Part shown: in pieces, positions 42,831-52,064 of the stretch
Layout: each line of letters begins with the position of its first letter
Numbering within the stretch: the first letter of the stretch is position 1
Origin: Streptomyces sp. B21-083
Lineage (GTDB): Bacteria; Actinomycetota; Actinomycetes; Streptomycetales; Streptomycetaceae
Assembly: GCF_036898825.1 (NCBI RefSeq)
Contig: NZ_JARUND010000001.1
Location: 4,092,001-4,156,000 of the forward strand
Direction: 5' to 3'
DNA length: 64,000 nucleotides
Position numbers and translations under genes: made by a program
The notes under the pieces: model-generated
Told to the model about the DNA's origin: nothing
The model's input: the letters and a program-made list of their open reading frames with translations, nothing else
Database searches by the model: none

Positions 42831-44141
42831 ATGCAGCAGCCGACCAGCCGTCGTCGGATACGTCGGATACGCCCGCCCGGCCCACCGCGCCCCCGCCGGA
42901 TGGCCGCCCTGGTGTCCGTGGCCGCGCTGATCCTGGCGGTCGGCACCTCGGCCGGCACCGGGCGCCTCGACCGGGGCGCCACGACGGCAGCGGGCTCCGT
43001 CCCGCTGACCCGCTCCTCGCCGCTCGGCCCGTGTCTGATCCGGGGCGGCCTCGGCGTCCAGATGTCCGAGGGACTGCCCACCCCGATCGGCTACTCCCGT
43101 TCCACCGGCACCGTCCACGCGCTGAACCTGATGATCGACTTCTCCGACGCCCCGGGCCAGGGCAGCGCCCTCGACCGGCTCGCGGAGTTCTTCCCGCAGA
43201 CCCGGGACTGGTTCACCACCAGTTCCTACGGCCGCCTCGACTACCGCCCCGAGGCGCCCATCGCCGACTGGCTGCGGATGCCCCGGTCGTTCCGCTCGTA
43301 CGGCATAGAGCGCGGCGCCCCCTTCGACCCCGGCTACCGCCGGCTGGTCCACGACATCGTGGCCGCCGCCGACCCGACGGTCGACTTCCGCTCGTACGAC
43401 CTGCTGAACGTGCTGGTCACCCCGAACGCGGGCCCCTCCGCTCTGGACACCGTCCTGTCCGTCACCTTCGCCGGCAACCGCGAGGCACCGGTCGCGGACG
43501 GCGTACCCGTCGCCAACGCGTCCTTCGTCTACTCCCGCCAGGACGACGGCTCCGGTTCGTACGACACCACGGGCTACCGCGTCCTCCCGCACGAGAACGG
43601 CCATGTGTTCGGGCTGCCCGACCTGTACACACAGTCCGGCGGGGGCGCGGTCGGCCACTGGGACATCATGAGCGAGGACTGGGGGGCCAACAACGACCTG
43701 CTCGGCTGGCACAAGTGGAAGCTCGGCTGGCTGGACCCCTCGCAGGTCGGCTGCGCGGTGACGGCCGGGACGAGCGAGTACACGCTCACCCCGCTGGCCC
43801 GTCCCGGCGGCGCGAAACTCGTGTTCGTACCCCTGACCTCCCGTACGGGATACGCCGTGGAACTGCGTACCCGCGAGGGCAACGACGAGACGGTGTGCCG
43901 GCCGGGCGTGCTGATCTACCGGGTCGACGCGAAAGTCGACACCGGCCGCGGTCCGGTCACGGTGTACGACTCCCGCCGGGGCAGCGGCGGCTGTACCCGC
44001 AGCCCGAACGTGCACGCGGAACTCTCCGACGCGACCTTCACACCCGGCGAGTCCTTCACGGACCCGGGGCGCCGCGTCCGCATCACCGTGGCGAGCGCGG
44101 ACCTCGACGGGAACTACCGGGTCGCGATCACCCGACGGTGA
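42831..44141 (+). CDS. Secreted M6-like metalloprotease
   Basis: 436 residues from ATG 42831. An arginine-rich N-terminus and a hydrophobic stretch (MAALVSVAALILAVGTSAGTG) form a signal peptide. The zinc site is HENGHVFGLPDLY (HExxH in RVLPHENGH) with GHWDIMSED downstream as the Met-turn-like element, as in immune-inhibitor-A-type M6 proteases. The C-terminal part has beta-rich segments with cysteines. Exported; degrades extracellular protein. Convergence of motifs is good, family assignment M6-like rather than certain. Confidence 0.85.
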   Translation: MQQPTSRRRIRRIRPPGPPRPRRMAALVSVAALILAVGTSAGTGRLDRGATTAAGSVPLTRSSPLGPCLIRGGLGVQMSEGLPTPIGYSRSTGTVHALNLMIDFSDAPGQGSALDRLAEFFPQTRDWFTTSSYGRLDYRPEAPIADWLRMPRSFRSYGIERGAPFDPGYRRLVHDIVAAADPTVDFRSYDLLNVLVTPNAGPSALDTVLSVTFAGNREAPVADGVPVANASFVYSRQDDGSGSYDTTGYRVLPHENGHVFGLPDLYTQSGGGAVGHWDIMSEDWGANNDLLGWHKWKLGWLDPSQVGCAVTAGTSEYTLTPLARPGGAKLVFVPLTSRTGYAVELRTREGNDETVCRPGVLIYRVDAKVDTGRGPVTVYDSRRGSGGCTRSPNVHAELSDATFTPGESFTDPGRRVRITVASADLDGNYRVAITRR

Positions 44142-44154
44142 GCCGGGCGGGGGC

Positions 44155-44541
44155 TCGTCGGGAGCCGGGTTGGAGCACGGCGATGAGCCGGGTGGGGAGC
44201 ATGGTGAGGAGCCGGGCGGGGAGCCGGTGGGGAGCATGGTGAGGAGCCGGGCGGGGAGCCGGTGGGGAGCATGGTGAGGAGCCGGGCGGGGAGCATGGCG
44301 AGGAGCCGGGCGGGGAGCCGGTGGGGAGCCGGGCGGGGAGCCGGTGGGGAGCCGGGCGGGGAGCCGGTGGGGAGCCGGGCGGGGAGCACGGTGGGGAGCC
44401 GGTGGGGAGCCGGGCGGGGAGCACGGTGGGGAGCACGGTGCTCGCGGGCGGGGAGCACGGTGCTCGCGGGCGGGCGGTCAGCGGTTCCATACGCCGGTGG
44501 GGAGCCGGGTGGTGCTCGCGGGCGGGCGGCCAGCGGTTCCG
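44155..44541. repeat. G-rich ~12-nt tandem repeat array
   Basis: Many degenerate copies of GGGGAGCCGGGC, GGGGAGCCGGTG and GGGGAGCATGGT alternate, with a larger 36-nt unit starting ATGGTGAGGAG repeated two to three times. At the right end a 28-nt segment beginning TGCTCGCGGGCGGGCGG occurs at about 44459 and 44513. The top strand has dense runs of four Gs able to form quadruplexes. All frames are open because of the repeat; not a gene. Fills the space between the protease gene and the double-IclR gene. Confidence 0.9.
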
Positions 44542-44562
44542 TGCGGGCATTACGGTGAGCCC

Positions 44563-46305
44563 ATGGTCGCCTCCGTCACGAATGTCCCGCCGGTCCTGGA
44601 CGGTCCCGTACCCGTCGAGGCCGTCGCCCCGCTGATGCGCGGGATCGCCGTGCTGCGGCAACTGACGGAGGCGGGCGGGACGTTGAGCCTGAGCGGGCTG
44701 GAGCGCGCGACCGGCCTGGCCCGTTCGACGGTCGACCGGATCACGGCGACGCTCGCCCGCATGGGGTACGTCCGTCTCGACGGCCGGGACGCCGTTCTCA
44801 CCCCTCGGCTGATGGAACTCGGCAACGCCTATCTGGCCGCCCTCGGGCTGCCCGCCCTGCTCGACGCGCACGCGGACGCCCTCGCCGACGAGCTGGACGA
44901 GTCGGTGTCGCTCGCGGTCGGCGACCGTGACGGCATCCGGTTCATCCACCAGGCCACCCGCCGCCGCGCGATGTCCCTCAGCTTCCGCATCGGCGACCTC
45001 CTCCCCGCCGAACGCACCGCCCCCGGCCCGCTGTTCGCCACCGAGTGGACGGTCGACGACTGGCGCCGCTGGCACGAACGCCGGGCGGCGGACCCGGCCG
45101 ACCACGGATTCCCCGCCGTTCCGCCCCGGACCGACGACTCGGGCGCCGACTTCGAGGCGTACGTGGAGCGGGCCCGCGTCGACGGCTGGGCACTGGACGA
45201 CCAGCTGATCGAACCGGGGCTGGTCGCCGTCTCCGTACCCGTACGGGACCCCCGTACGGGTCGGGTGGCCTGTGTCGCGAGCGTCGTCAGCCACACGAGC
45301 CGCCGAACGGTCACCGACCTGCGCGACGACCTGCTGCCGCGACTGCGCTCGACGGTGACCGCGATGGAGGCCGAGCTGCGGGTGCGCCCGGTCGCCGGGG
45401 CGCCGGCGGCTCCCTCGGGCCTCGCGGCCTGGACCGGTGCCTCGAAGCAGGAACTGGGCCGCGAGTTCATCGAGTCCCTGGCCAGGGGCCTCACCGTCCT
45501 GACGGCCTTCGGCGAGTCCCGCGCCGAGCTGACCCTGACAGAGGTCGCACGGGCGACGGGCCTGGCGAGGGCGACCGCCCGCCGGGCCCTGATCACCTAC
45601 GAGCACCTGGGGTACGTGCGGACACACGGCCGCACCTTCATCCTCACCCCCCGGGTCCTGTCCCTCGGCTTCCCGCCCCTCTCCCGTACGTCCCTGCCCG
45701 AGATCGCGGGCCCGCACCTGGCCGAACTCGCGGGCCGGGTACAGGAGTCGGCGTCACTGGCCATCCTGTCGACGGACTCGGGGGCAGGATCGGGGTCAGG
45801 TTCAGGGGCGGGATCGGGGTCAGGTTCAGGGTCGGGTTCGGGGGCGGAGATCCAGTACACGGCGCGGGCGGCGGCGAGGCGCATCGTGAGCGCGCACATC
45901 ACCGTCGGGACGCGGCTTCCGGCGTATCCGACCTCGATGGGGCGGGTGCTGCTGGCCGGCACACCGGAGGCGGAGCGGCAGCTGCGGGACCTGCCTCCAC
46001 TGGCCCCGCTGACGCCGCACACCGTGACGGACCCGGCCGCCTTCGCCCGGGTGCTGACGGTGGTGCGGGAGCAGGGATACGCCCTGGTCAGCGAGGAGTT
46101 GGAGGAGGGGCTGCGGTCGATCGCCGTCCCGGTGCGGGACCGTACGGGGCGGGTGGTCGCCGCGGTGAACGTGGCGATGCACACGACCCGGCGTACGGCG
46201 GAGAACTGCGTGACGGAGATCCTGCCCGAGCTGTACGCGACGGCGTCACGGATCGAGGGCGAACTGCGGACGGCGGGACGCTTCACCCGGGTGCCGCTGG
46301 CCTGA
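44563..46305 (+). CDS. Tandem double IclR-family regulator
   Basis: 580 residues from ATG 44563. Two complete IclR modules: HTH 1 at ~20-80 (MRGIAVLRQLTEAGGTLSLSGLERATGLARSTVDRITATL), effector domain 1 at ~90-265, then HTH 2 at ~295-360 (LARGLTVLTAFGESRAELTLTEVARATGLARATARRALITYEHLGYV) and effector domain 2 to the end. Effector 2 is interrupted at residues ~407-428 by a run of Gly/Ser/Ala repeats. IclR proteins of this type (PcaR-like) regulate aromatic or sugar-acid catabolism. Nearby glucarate genes suggest a related role, but the gap and repeat leave this open. Confidence 0.88.
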   Translation: MVASVTNVPPVLDGPVPVEAVAPLMRGIAVLRQLTEAGGTLSLSGLERATGLARSTVDRITATLARMGYVRLDGRDAVLTPRLMELGNAYLAALGLPALLDAHADALADELDESVSLAVGDRDGIRFIHQATRRRAMSLSFRIGDLLPAERTAPGPLFATEWTVDDWRRWHERRAADPADHGFPAVPPRTDDSGADFEAYVERARVDGWALDDQLIEPGLVAVSVPVRDPRTGRVACVASVVSHTSRRTVTDLRDDLLPRLRSTVTAMEAELRVRPVAGAPAAPSGLAAWTGASKQELGREFIESLARGLTVLTAFGESRAELTLTEVARATGLARATARRALITYEHLGYVRTHGRTFILTPRVLSLGFPPLSRTSLPEIAGPHLAELAGRVQESASLAILSTDSGAGSGSGSGAGSGSGSGSGSGAEIQYTARAAARRIVSAHITVGTRLPAYPTSMGRVLLAGTPEAERQLRDLPPLAPLTPHTVTDPAAFARVLTVVREQGYALVSEELEEGLRSIAVPVRDRTGRVVAAVNVAMHTTRRTAENCVTEILPELYATASRIEGELRTAGRFTRVPLA

Positions 46306-46338
46306 CTTCAGGGGCCGAGGGGCTCGTCCCGTAGGGGC

Positions 46339-47136
46339 TCAGCGCCAGTCGGGGGCACCCGGGGCCAGGTGCAGCTGGGTCTCGATCTTCGCGCGGATCT
46401 CACGCATGACGGCGACGATCCGCAGTTCGTGCTCCGGGGTGAGCCGGGCCACCGGCACCGAGCAGCTGATGGCGTCGGTAGCCGGGGTGTCGTAACGCAG
46501 GGCGAAGCCGAAGCCCGCGATACCGGTCACCGTCTCCTCGCGGTCGACGGAGTACCCGCGCTCGCGGACCTGGGCCAGATCGGCGTGCAGGGCGGCCCGG
46601 GTGGTGTGGGTGTTGTCGGTGAGCGCGACCAACTCCCCTCCAGGCAGCGGGAGTTCGTCGTCGGGGCGCTCCGCGAGCAGCGCCTTGCCGAGGGCGCCGG
46701 CGTGGGCCGGGACGCGGCGGCCGACGCGGCTTATGGTGCGCGGGTACTCGTGGGACTCGCGGGTGGCCAGGTAGACGACGTCCGGTCCGTCGAGACGCGC
46801 GAGGTGGATCGTCTCGCCGAGCGCGTCCGAGGCCTCGTCGAGGTGGGGACGGGCCGCGCGGATACGCCGGTCGCCGTCGAGATAGCCGGTGCCGGTGAGC
46901 AGGGCGCGGATGCCGATGCCGTAGAGGGAGCCAGTGGCGTCGGAGCGGACCCAGCCGCAGTCGACGAGGGTCTGGAGCAGCTGGTACATGCTGCTGCGCG
47001 GCACTTCCAGTTCCTCGGCGAGTTCGTCCAGACGCGAGGGCTGCTCGCCCCGGGCGGCGAGAAGTTCCAGCAGCGCGACGGTCCGGGCCGCCGACTTCAC
47101 GCTGCGGACACCTCTCTTCTCCGGCATGGGCTCCAT
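46339..47136 (-). CDS. IclR-family regulator of glucarate genes
   Basis: 265 residues from ATG 47136 (ATG 47127 is 3 codons in). HTH: RSVKSAARTVALLELLAARGEQPSRLDELAEELEVPRSSMYQLLQTLVDCGWV; effector domain with HLARLDGPDVVYLATRES, AHAGALGKALLAERP and GFALRYDTPATDAISCSVPVARL. Divergent from the dehydratase gene 47296 with a pseudo-palindrome between, so its likely target is that promoter and its own. Ligand probably glucarate or a breakdown product (inference). Confidence 0.9.
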   Translation of the reverse strand: MEPMPEKRGVRSVKSAARTVALLELLAARGEQPSRLDELAEELEVPRSSMYQLLQTLVDCGWVRSDATGSLYGIGIRALLTGTGYLDGDRRIRAARPHLDEASDALGETIHLARLDGPDVVYLATRESHEYPRTISRVGRRVPAHAGALGKALLAERPDDELPLPGGELVALTDNTHTTRAALHADLAQVRERGYSVDREETVTGIAGFGFALRYDTPATDAISCSVPVARLTPEHELRIVAVMREIRAKIETQLHLAPGAPDWR

Positions 47137-47259
47137 CGTAGGTCGGCCGTGTGGACCGTGAATCCGCACCGCCGCTGCCGCTGCCGCTGCCCTTGCTGTT
47201 GCCACTACCACTGCCGCTGGCATTGACCTCGTCCGTTCACCCACCTAATCTCCATCTTC

Positions 47260-47281
47260 ATACGCAGACGGTATCTGCATA
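47260..47281. promoter_or_regulatory. Pseudo-palindrome in the IclR/dehydratase promoter region
   Basis: ATACGCAGA-N5-TCTGCATAG, 7 of 9 positions symmetric, 15 bp upstream of the dehydratase start codon. Candidate IclR operator. Confidence 0.5.
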
Positions 47282-47295
47282 GGGAGACAGAGTTC

Positions 47296-48258
47296 ATGGC
47301 AGTGATCAACTCGGAGGTCGCGGGAGTCGTCCAGCGGCTCCGTGACGGGATGACCGGCGGGGTGCTGTCCTTCCCCCTCACGAGCTTCCGGGACGACGGC
47401 GGTCTCGATCTGGACGGGTACCGGGCGTATCTGACCGGCCGGCTGGCCGCCGCCCCCGGCGCGGTGTTCCCCGCCTGCGGAACGGGCGAGTTCTTCTCGC
47501 TCGACGAGGACGAGTACCGCGCGGTCGTCACCACCACGGTCGAGGTCGCCGACGGTCGACTGCCGGTGGTCGCGGGCATCGGCTACGGCTGGGCGCAGGC
47601 GCTGCGGTTCGCCCGTATCGCGGAGGAGGCGGGCGCGGACGCCCTGCTGGTCCTGCCGCACTATCTGGTCGGGGCGCCGCAGGACGGGCTGGTGGAGCAG
47701 CTGCGCCGCATCGCCGCCGGGACCCGGCTGCCGCTGATCGCGTACCAGCGCGGCCAGGTCACGTTCACGGCGGAGGGAGTGCGGCGGATCGCGGCGATCG
47801 AGGGGGTCGTCGGCCTCAAGGACGGTCACAGCGACCTCGACCGGCTCCAGCGCCTCACCTTCGCCGCCCCCGACGGCTTCCTCTTCTTCAACGGCGCCTC
47901 GACGGCCGAGATCCAGGCCCGCGCCTACGCCACGGTCGGTGTCCCCGCCTACTCCTCCGCCGTCCACGCCTTCGCCCCCGAGATCGCGAACGCCTTCTTC
48001 GGTGCGCTGCGGGACGGGGACGACCCGCTCGTGACACGGCTCCTGCGCGAGTTCTACGTCCCGCTGGTCGAACTCCGCGACCGGGTGCCGGGCTACGCCG
48101 TGTCCCTGGTGAAGGCGGCGGCCCGGCTGCGTGGCCTCCCGGTCGGCCCGGTCCGCGCCCCCCTCACCGACCCGGGCCCGGACGACCTCGCCACCCTGGC
48201 CAAGGTGCTGGACCACGGCCTGGGGCTGGTGGGGGCGGTACGACAGCCGACCTCCTGA
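47296..48258 (+). CDS. kdgD: 5-dehydro-4-deoxyglucarate dehydratase
   Basis: 320 residues from ATG 47296 (GGGAGA upstream). DHDPS/NAL-family barrel: [52 protein letters not shown], Schiff-base lysine in [12 protein letters not shown], and [11 protein letters not shown]. The FPLT and GTGEFFSL signatures are those of the decarboxylating glucarate-pathway enzyme: product is 2-oxoglutarate semialdehyde. First gene of the operon kdgD-gntP-gudD. Confidence 0.93.
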   Translation: MAVINSEVAGVVQRLRDGMTGGVLSFPLTSFRDDGGLDLDGYRAYLTGRLAAAPGAVFPACGTGEFFSLDEDEYRAVVTTTVEVADGRLPVVAGIGYGWAQALRFARIAEEAGADALLVLPHYLVGAPQDGLVEQLRRIAAGTRLPLIAYQRGQVTFTAEGVRRIAAIEGVVGLKDGHSDLDRLQRLTFAAPDGFLFFNGASTAEIQARAYATVGVPAYSSAVHAFAPEIANAFFGALRDGDDPLVTRLLREFYVPLVELRDRVPGYAVSLVKAAARLRGLPVGPVRAPLTDPGPDDLATLAKVLDHGLGLVGAVRQPTS

Positions 48259-48347
48259 CCAGCCATTTCCCTTCCCTCAGTCCAGTTCGGCTCAGTTCGG
48301 TTCGGCTCAGTCCAGTTCAGTAGCTCACAGTTCAAAGGGGAACTGTC

Positions 48348-49685
48348 TTGCCTCTCCTCGTGGTCGGCATCAGCGTTCTGATTCTGCTGCTCCTCATGAC
48401 CAGGCTGAAACTCAACGGCTTCGCCGCCCTGCTCCTCGTGGCGGTCGGCGTCGCGCTGGTACGGGGTATCCCGGTGGCGACCATCCCGGACGTCCTCTCC
48501 GAAGGCATCGGGGGTCAGATCGGCGACACGATGCTCACCATCGGGCTCGGCGCCATGGTCGGCCGCGTCATGGGCGACTCGGGGGCCGCCCAGCGGATCG
48601 CCGGGAAGCTGCTGGACGCGGGCGGACCGCGCGGGGTCCAGGTGGCCATGGTGGTCACGTCCATGCTCATCGGCGTGACCATGTTCTACGAGGTCGCCTT
48701 CATCATCATCGTGCCGATCGCGTTCACCCTGGTCAGGGTCACCGGCGCGAAGCTGCTCTGGGTCGGCCTGCCGATGTCGATCACCCTCTCCACGATGCAC
48801 AGCTTCCTGCCCCCGCACCCGGGCCCGACCGCCGTCGCGGCCACCTTCCACGCCTCCGTCGGACTGACCCTGTTCTACGGCCTGTTCATCGCCGTCCCGG
48901 TGGGCGCGCTCATCGCCCTGGTGTGGCCGCGGCTGCCGTTCATCAAGGCGATGAACCCGTCCATCCCCAAGGGGCTGGTCAGCGAGCGCGAGTTCACCGA
49001 CGAGGAGATGCCCGGCCTCGGCTGGTCGCTGTCGGTGGCCCTGTTCCCGGTGGTCCTGATAGCGGGGGCGGCGGTGACCGACCTGGCCACCTCCGCCGAG
49101 AGCCCGTTCCTGAACGTCGTCGCGTTCGTCGGCTCGGCCCCGATCGCGCTGCTGCTCACCCTGTGCCTGGCCGTGTGGGCGTTCGGTCCGCGCATCGGGC
49201 GGAGCCTGGAGGAGGTCGGCGCGTCCTGCACCTCGGCGGCCCAGGCGATGGCGATGATCCTGTTGGTGATCGGCGCCGGCGGCGCCTTCAAGAACGTCCT
49301 GGTGGAGGGCGGTATCTCCGACTACATCAAGGACGCCACCGATTCCTGGTCGGTCTCCCCCATCGTCCTCGCCTGGCTCATCGCCGTCATCCTGCGCATC
49401 GCGCTCGGCTCGGCGACGGTCGCCGTCGTCACCGCCTCCGGCGTGGTGCTGCCGCTCCTCGCGGGCAGCGGCGTCCACCCGGAGATCATGGTGCTCGCCG
49501 TCGCCTGCGGCTCGATCGCCTGCTCGCACGTCAACGACCCGGGCTTCTGGCTGTTCAAGGAGTACTTCAACCTGTCCGTCGTCGAGGCCATCAAGGTCCG
49601 TACGAGCTACACGACCGTTCTGGCGGTGCTGGGCCTCGGCGGAGTGCTGGCGACGGAATGGGCCCTGGACATCCTCACCATCTGA
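48348..49685 (+). CDS. GntP-family permease
   Basis: 445 residues from the TTG at 48348 (AAAGGGGAA). About 12-13 membrane helices; family motifs [32 protein letters not shown]-like [21 protein letters not shown] and [23 protein letters not shown]. GntP proteins import gluconate and related sugar acids with H+. Placed between the two glucarate enzymes, so D-glucarate/galactarate uptake is the likely job; classical GudP is an MFS protein, which makes this pairing less usual. The leader holds short CAGTTCGG repeats. Confidence 0.92.
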   Translation: MPLLVVGISVLILLLLMTRLKLNGFAALLLVAVGVALVRGIPVATIPDVLSEGIGGQIGDTMLTIGLGAMVGRVMGDSGAAQRIAGKLLDAGGPRGVQVAMVVTSMLIGVTMFYEVAFIIIVPIAFTLVRVTGAKLLWVGLPMSITLSTMHSFLPPHPGPTAVAATFHASVGLTLFYGLFIAVPVGALIALVWPRLPFIKAMNPSIPKGLVSEREFTDEEMPGLGWSLSVALFPVVLIAGAAVTDLATSAESPFLNVVAFVGSAPIALLLTLCLAVWAFGPRIGRSLEEVGASCTSAAQAMAMILLVIGAGGAFKNVLVEGGISDYIKDATDSWSVSPIVLAWLIAVILRIALGSATVAVVTASGVVLPLLAGSGVHPEIMVLAVACGSIACSHVNDPGFWLFKEYFNLSVVEAIKVRTSYTTVLAVLGLGGVLATEWALDILTI

Positions 49686-49720
49686 CCCCCTCCCCTTTCT
49701 CCCCGCGCACAAGGATCTCG

Positions 49721-51067
49721 ATGAGCATGAGTACGCGTACGAGTCAGCCGACCGTCACCGCCCTCTCCGTCTACCCCGTCGCCGGCCGCGACAGCATGGA
49801 GCTGAACCTCTCCGGCGCCCACGGCCCCTACTTCACCCGCAACATCGTGATCCTCACCGACTCGGAGGGCCGTACGGGACTCGGCGAGGTGCCGGGCGGC
49901 GAGAAGATCACGCGGACGCTGCGTGACGCGGAGTCCCTGGTCGTCGGGGCGAAGGTGGGCGACTACCAGCGCGTCCTGCGGGAGATCGGGGCCCGCTTCG
50001 CCGACCGCGACTCGGGCGGACGCGGCGCCCAGACCTTCGACCTGCGCACCACCGTGCACGCGGTGACGGCGGTCGAGTCGGCGCTGCTCGACCTTCTCGG
50101 CCAGCACCTGGACGTACCCGTGGCGGCCCTGCTCGGCGACGGCCAACAGCGGGATTCCGTACGGGTGTTGGGTTATCTCTTCTACGTCGGCGACCCGGAC
50201 CGGACCGACCTGGACTACGTCCGCGAGCCGGACTCACCGGTGGACTGGTACCGCGTACGGCACGAGGAGGCCCTCACTCCCGAGGCGATCGTCCGCCAGG
50301 CCGAGGCCACCCACGCCCGCTACGGCTTCCGCGACTTCAAGCTCAAGGGCGGGGTCCTGGAGGGCGCGGAGGAGGTCAAGGCCGTACGGGCGCTGAAGGA
50401 CCGCTTCCCCGAGGCTCGGATCACCCTCGACCCGAACGGCGCGTGGTCGCTGGCCGAGGCGATCGAGCTGTGCCGCCCGCTGGCCGACACCCTCGCCTAC
50501 GCCGAGGATCCCTGCGGCGCGGAGGGCGGCTACTCGGGGCGCGAGATCCTGGCCGAGTTCCGCCGGGCGACGGGTCTGCCCACGGCGACCAACATGATCG
50601 CCACGGACTGGCGGCAACTGACCCACGCCCTGGCCCTCCAGTCGGTCTCCATCCCGCTGGCCGACCCCCACTTCTGGACCATGCGCGGCTCGGTACGCGT
50701 GGCCCAGCTGTGCAACGCGATGGGCCTGACCTGGGGATGTCACTCCAACAACCACTTCGACATCTCCCTGGCCATGGTCACCCACTGCGGGGCGGCGGCC
50801 CCGGGCGAGTACAACGCCCTCGACACCCACTGGATCTGGCAGGAGGGCCTGGAACGCCTCACGGTCGCTCCGCCCCGGATCGTCGACGGTGAGATCGCGG
50901 TGCCGGACGCGCCGGGACTGGGCGTCCAGGTGGACATGGAACGGGTGCTCGCGGCTCACGAGCTGTACCAGGAGCGGGCGTTGGGGGCGCGGGACGACGC
51001 GATCGGGATGCGGTATCTGGTACCGGGGTGGGAGTTCGACGGGAAGCGGCCTTGCCTGGTGCGGTAG
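49721..51067 (+). CDS. gudD: Glucarate dehydratase
   Basis: 448 residues from ATG 49721 (AAGGAT). Enolase superfamily: N-terminal capping domain; KxK base motif in [14 protein letters not shown]; metal ligands in [24 protein letters not shown] and [10 protein letters not shown]; catalytic His in [19 protein letters not shown]. Converts D-glucarate to 5-dehydro-4-deoxyglucarate, the KdgD substrate. Third gene of the operon, 35 bp after the permease. Confidence 0.95.
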   Translation: MSMSTRTSQPTVTALSVYPVAGRDSMELNLSGAHGPYFTRNIVILTDSEGRTGLGEVPGGEKITRTLRDAESLVVGAKVGDYQRVLREIGARFADRDSGGRGAQTFDLRTTVHAVTAVESALLDLLGQHLDVPVAALLGDGQQRDSVRVLGYLFYVGDPDRTDLDYVREPDSPVDWYRVRHEEALTPEAIVRQAEATHARYGFRDFKLKGGVLEGAEEVKAVRALKDRFPEARITLDPNGAWSLAEAIELCRPLADTLAYAEDPCGAEGGYSGREILAEFRRATGLPTATNMIATDWRQLTHALALQSVSIPLADPHFWTMRGSVRVAQLCNAMGLTWGCHSNNHFDISLAMVTHCGAAAPGEYNALDTHWIWQEGLERLTVAPPRIVDGEIAVPDAPGLGVQVDMERVLAAHELYQERALGARDDAIGMRYLVPGWEFDGKRPCLVR

Positions 51068-51125
51068 GACCATGGATCGCCGGGGGATCCGGCCTGATGC
51101 CGGATCGGCTTATGACCGCGTGGGC

Positions 51126-51356
51126 TCAGCGGGCGCAGGGGAACGCCGGGCCGGAACTCTGGCCGGAGAAGGCGGCGAGGTCGGTGGTGGAGACGTTTTC
51201 GAGGAACTGGTAGTTCCCGACGCCGGGGGCTATGCCCCAGACGGACTCGGTTCGGCAGCACGTCAACGACCCGCGCGGCCGTTCCACCGGTTTCAGCGCA
51301 GCACCGCCGGGTTCCCTGACTCGCGGCGGCTCCTCGCCAGAGTCTGCAAACGCCAC
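51126..51356 (-). CDS. Small hypothetical ORF, uncertain
   Basis: 76 residues from GTG 51356. The C-terminal half (GVGNYQFLENVSTTDLAAFS, GQSSGPAFPCAR) has coding-like composition and high G/C third positions, yet there is no clear ribosome site and no known domain. It sits in the otherwise empty 51068-51481 interval. Could be the 3' remnant of a longer gene; the plus strand also has a short frame (51092-51213) ending SVVETFSRNW. Confidence 0.3.
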   Translation of the reverse strand: MAFADSGEEPPRVREPGGAALKPVERPRGSLTCCRTESVWGIAPGVGNYQFLENVSTTDLAAFSGQSSGPAFPCAR

Positions 51357-51481
51357 GGCGCGCTCGGGCGCTGATCTTACCGAGCATGTACTCGTCCAGC
51401 CGCCGAAGTGCCACGCGCTACACTTACGGCGGTGGCACAGCCGTGCGTCGGCTGGGCCGCCACAACACTGTTGGGATCCTC

Positions 51482-51554
51482 GCCTTCGTAGCTCAGGGGA
51501 TAGAGCACGGCTCTCCTAAAGCCGGTGTCGCAGGTTCGAATCCTGCCGAGGGCA
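51482..51554 (+). tRNA. tRNA-Arg (anticodon CCT)
   Basis: 73 nt. Acceptor GCCTTCG pairs with CGAGGGC (one T-G pair), discriminator A; D stem GCTC/GAGC; anticodon stem CGGCT/AGCCG with loop CTCCTAA (anticodon CCT, decoding AGG); T stem GCAGG TTCGAAT CCTGC. No encoded CCA. Confidence 0.95.
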
Positions 51555-51564
51555 CAAGGCAAGC

Positions 51565-51616
51565 AAGGTCGAGGCCCAGGTCACGCGGAGAATTCCCCGG
51601 CCTGAGCCTCGACCTT
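51565..51616 (+). terminator. Terminator after tRNA-Arg
   Basis: Perfect 11-bp stem AAGGTCGAGGC / GCCTCGACCTT beginning 11 bp after the tRNA; 30-nt loop with a smaller internal GGCC pairing. Confidence 0.7.
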
Positions 51617-52050
51617 TCGCGTTCCGGCTACGTCCTCGGCCGGTCTGGCCACAGTCCGCACACTATGACCAGCGCTTCGCAGACCTACTGCTCACCGCGC
51701 ACGCGCCCGGCGAGCCCCTCGATGCCCTCGTACAGTCAGCGCCCGCTGCCGCCGCACGAAGTGCGCACTTGCAGCGTATGCATCCGTATATTCCTTCATT
51801 TCTTTGAAAATCTTGCCCCTGCGACCAGAACCGCACAGAAACGTCCACCACCCCCAGGAGTCGCCACCGAGGGCACAAACCCGCTCCAGTCGCAGCTGCT
51901 GCCGCCGCCTCAACCTCCAGCCGTTCCACCTCGATTACTCGCTCTTAACTATCTCTTTAGGCCAGCCATGGCCGGTTTCGAACGCTCTCCTGCCCTGCCT
52001 GCAAGATCAGTTCGATCGGTTGACCGATCGCGGAGTTCATCGCTGATTTT
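51617..52050. other. Leader/promoter region of RHS copy B
   Basis: About 430 bp, locally less G+C rich (for example around 51783-51815 and 51930-51960). No convincing gene on either strand. It should hold the RHS promoter. I see no duplicated tRNA-Arg 3' end here that would mark an integration. Confidence 0.5.
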
Positions 52051-52064
52051 GGAGGAAAGTGACT

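Noticed and set aside
42642..44237. 531-codon minus-strand frame over the metalloprotease gene
   Set aside because: Low-complexity shadow reading into the G-rich repeats; the opposite strand has a signal peptide and HExxH site.
44128..45717. Long minus-strand frame with Pro/Ala/Gly repeats
   Set aside because: Produced by the tandem G-rich DNA repeat and the antisense of the IclR gene.
48131..49720. In-frame upstream extension of glucarate dehydratase
   Set aside because: It is antisense-like sequence overlapping kdgD and gntP in another frame; the ribosome site and family length support ATG 49721.
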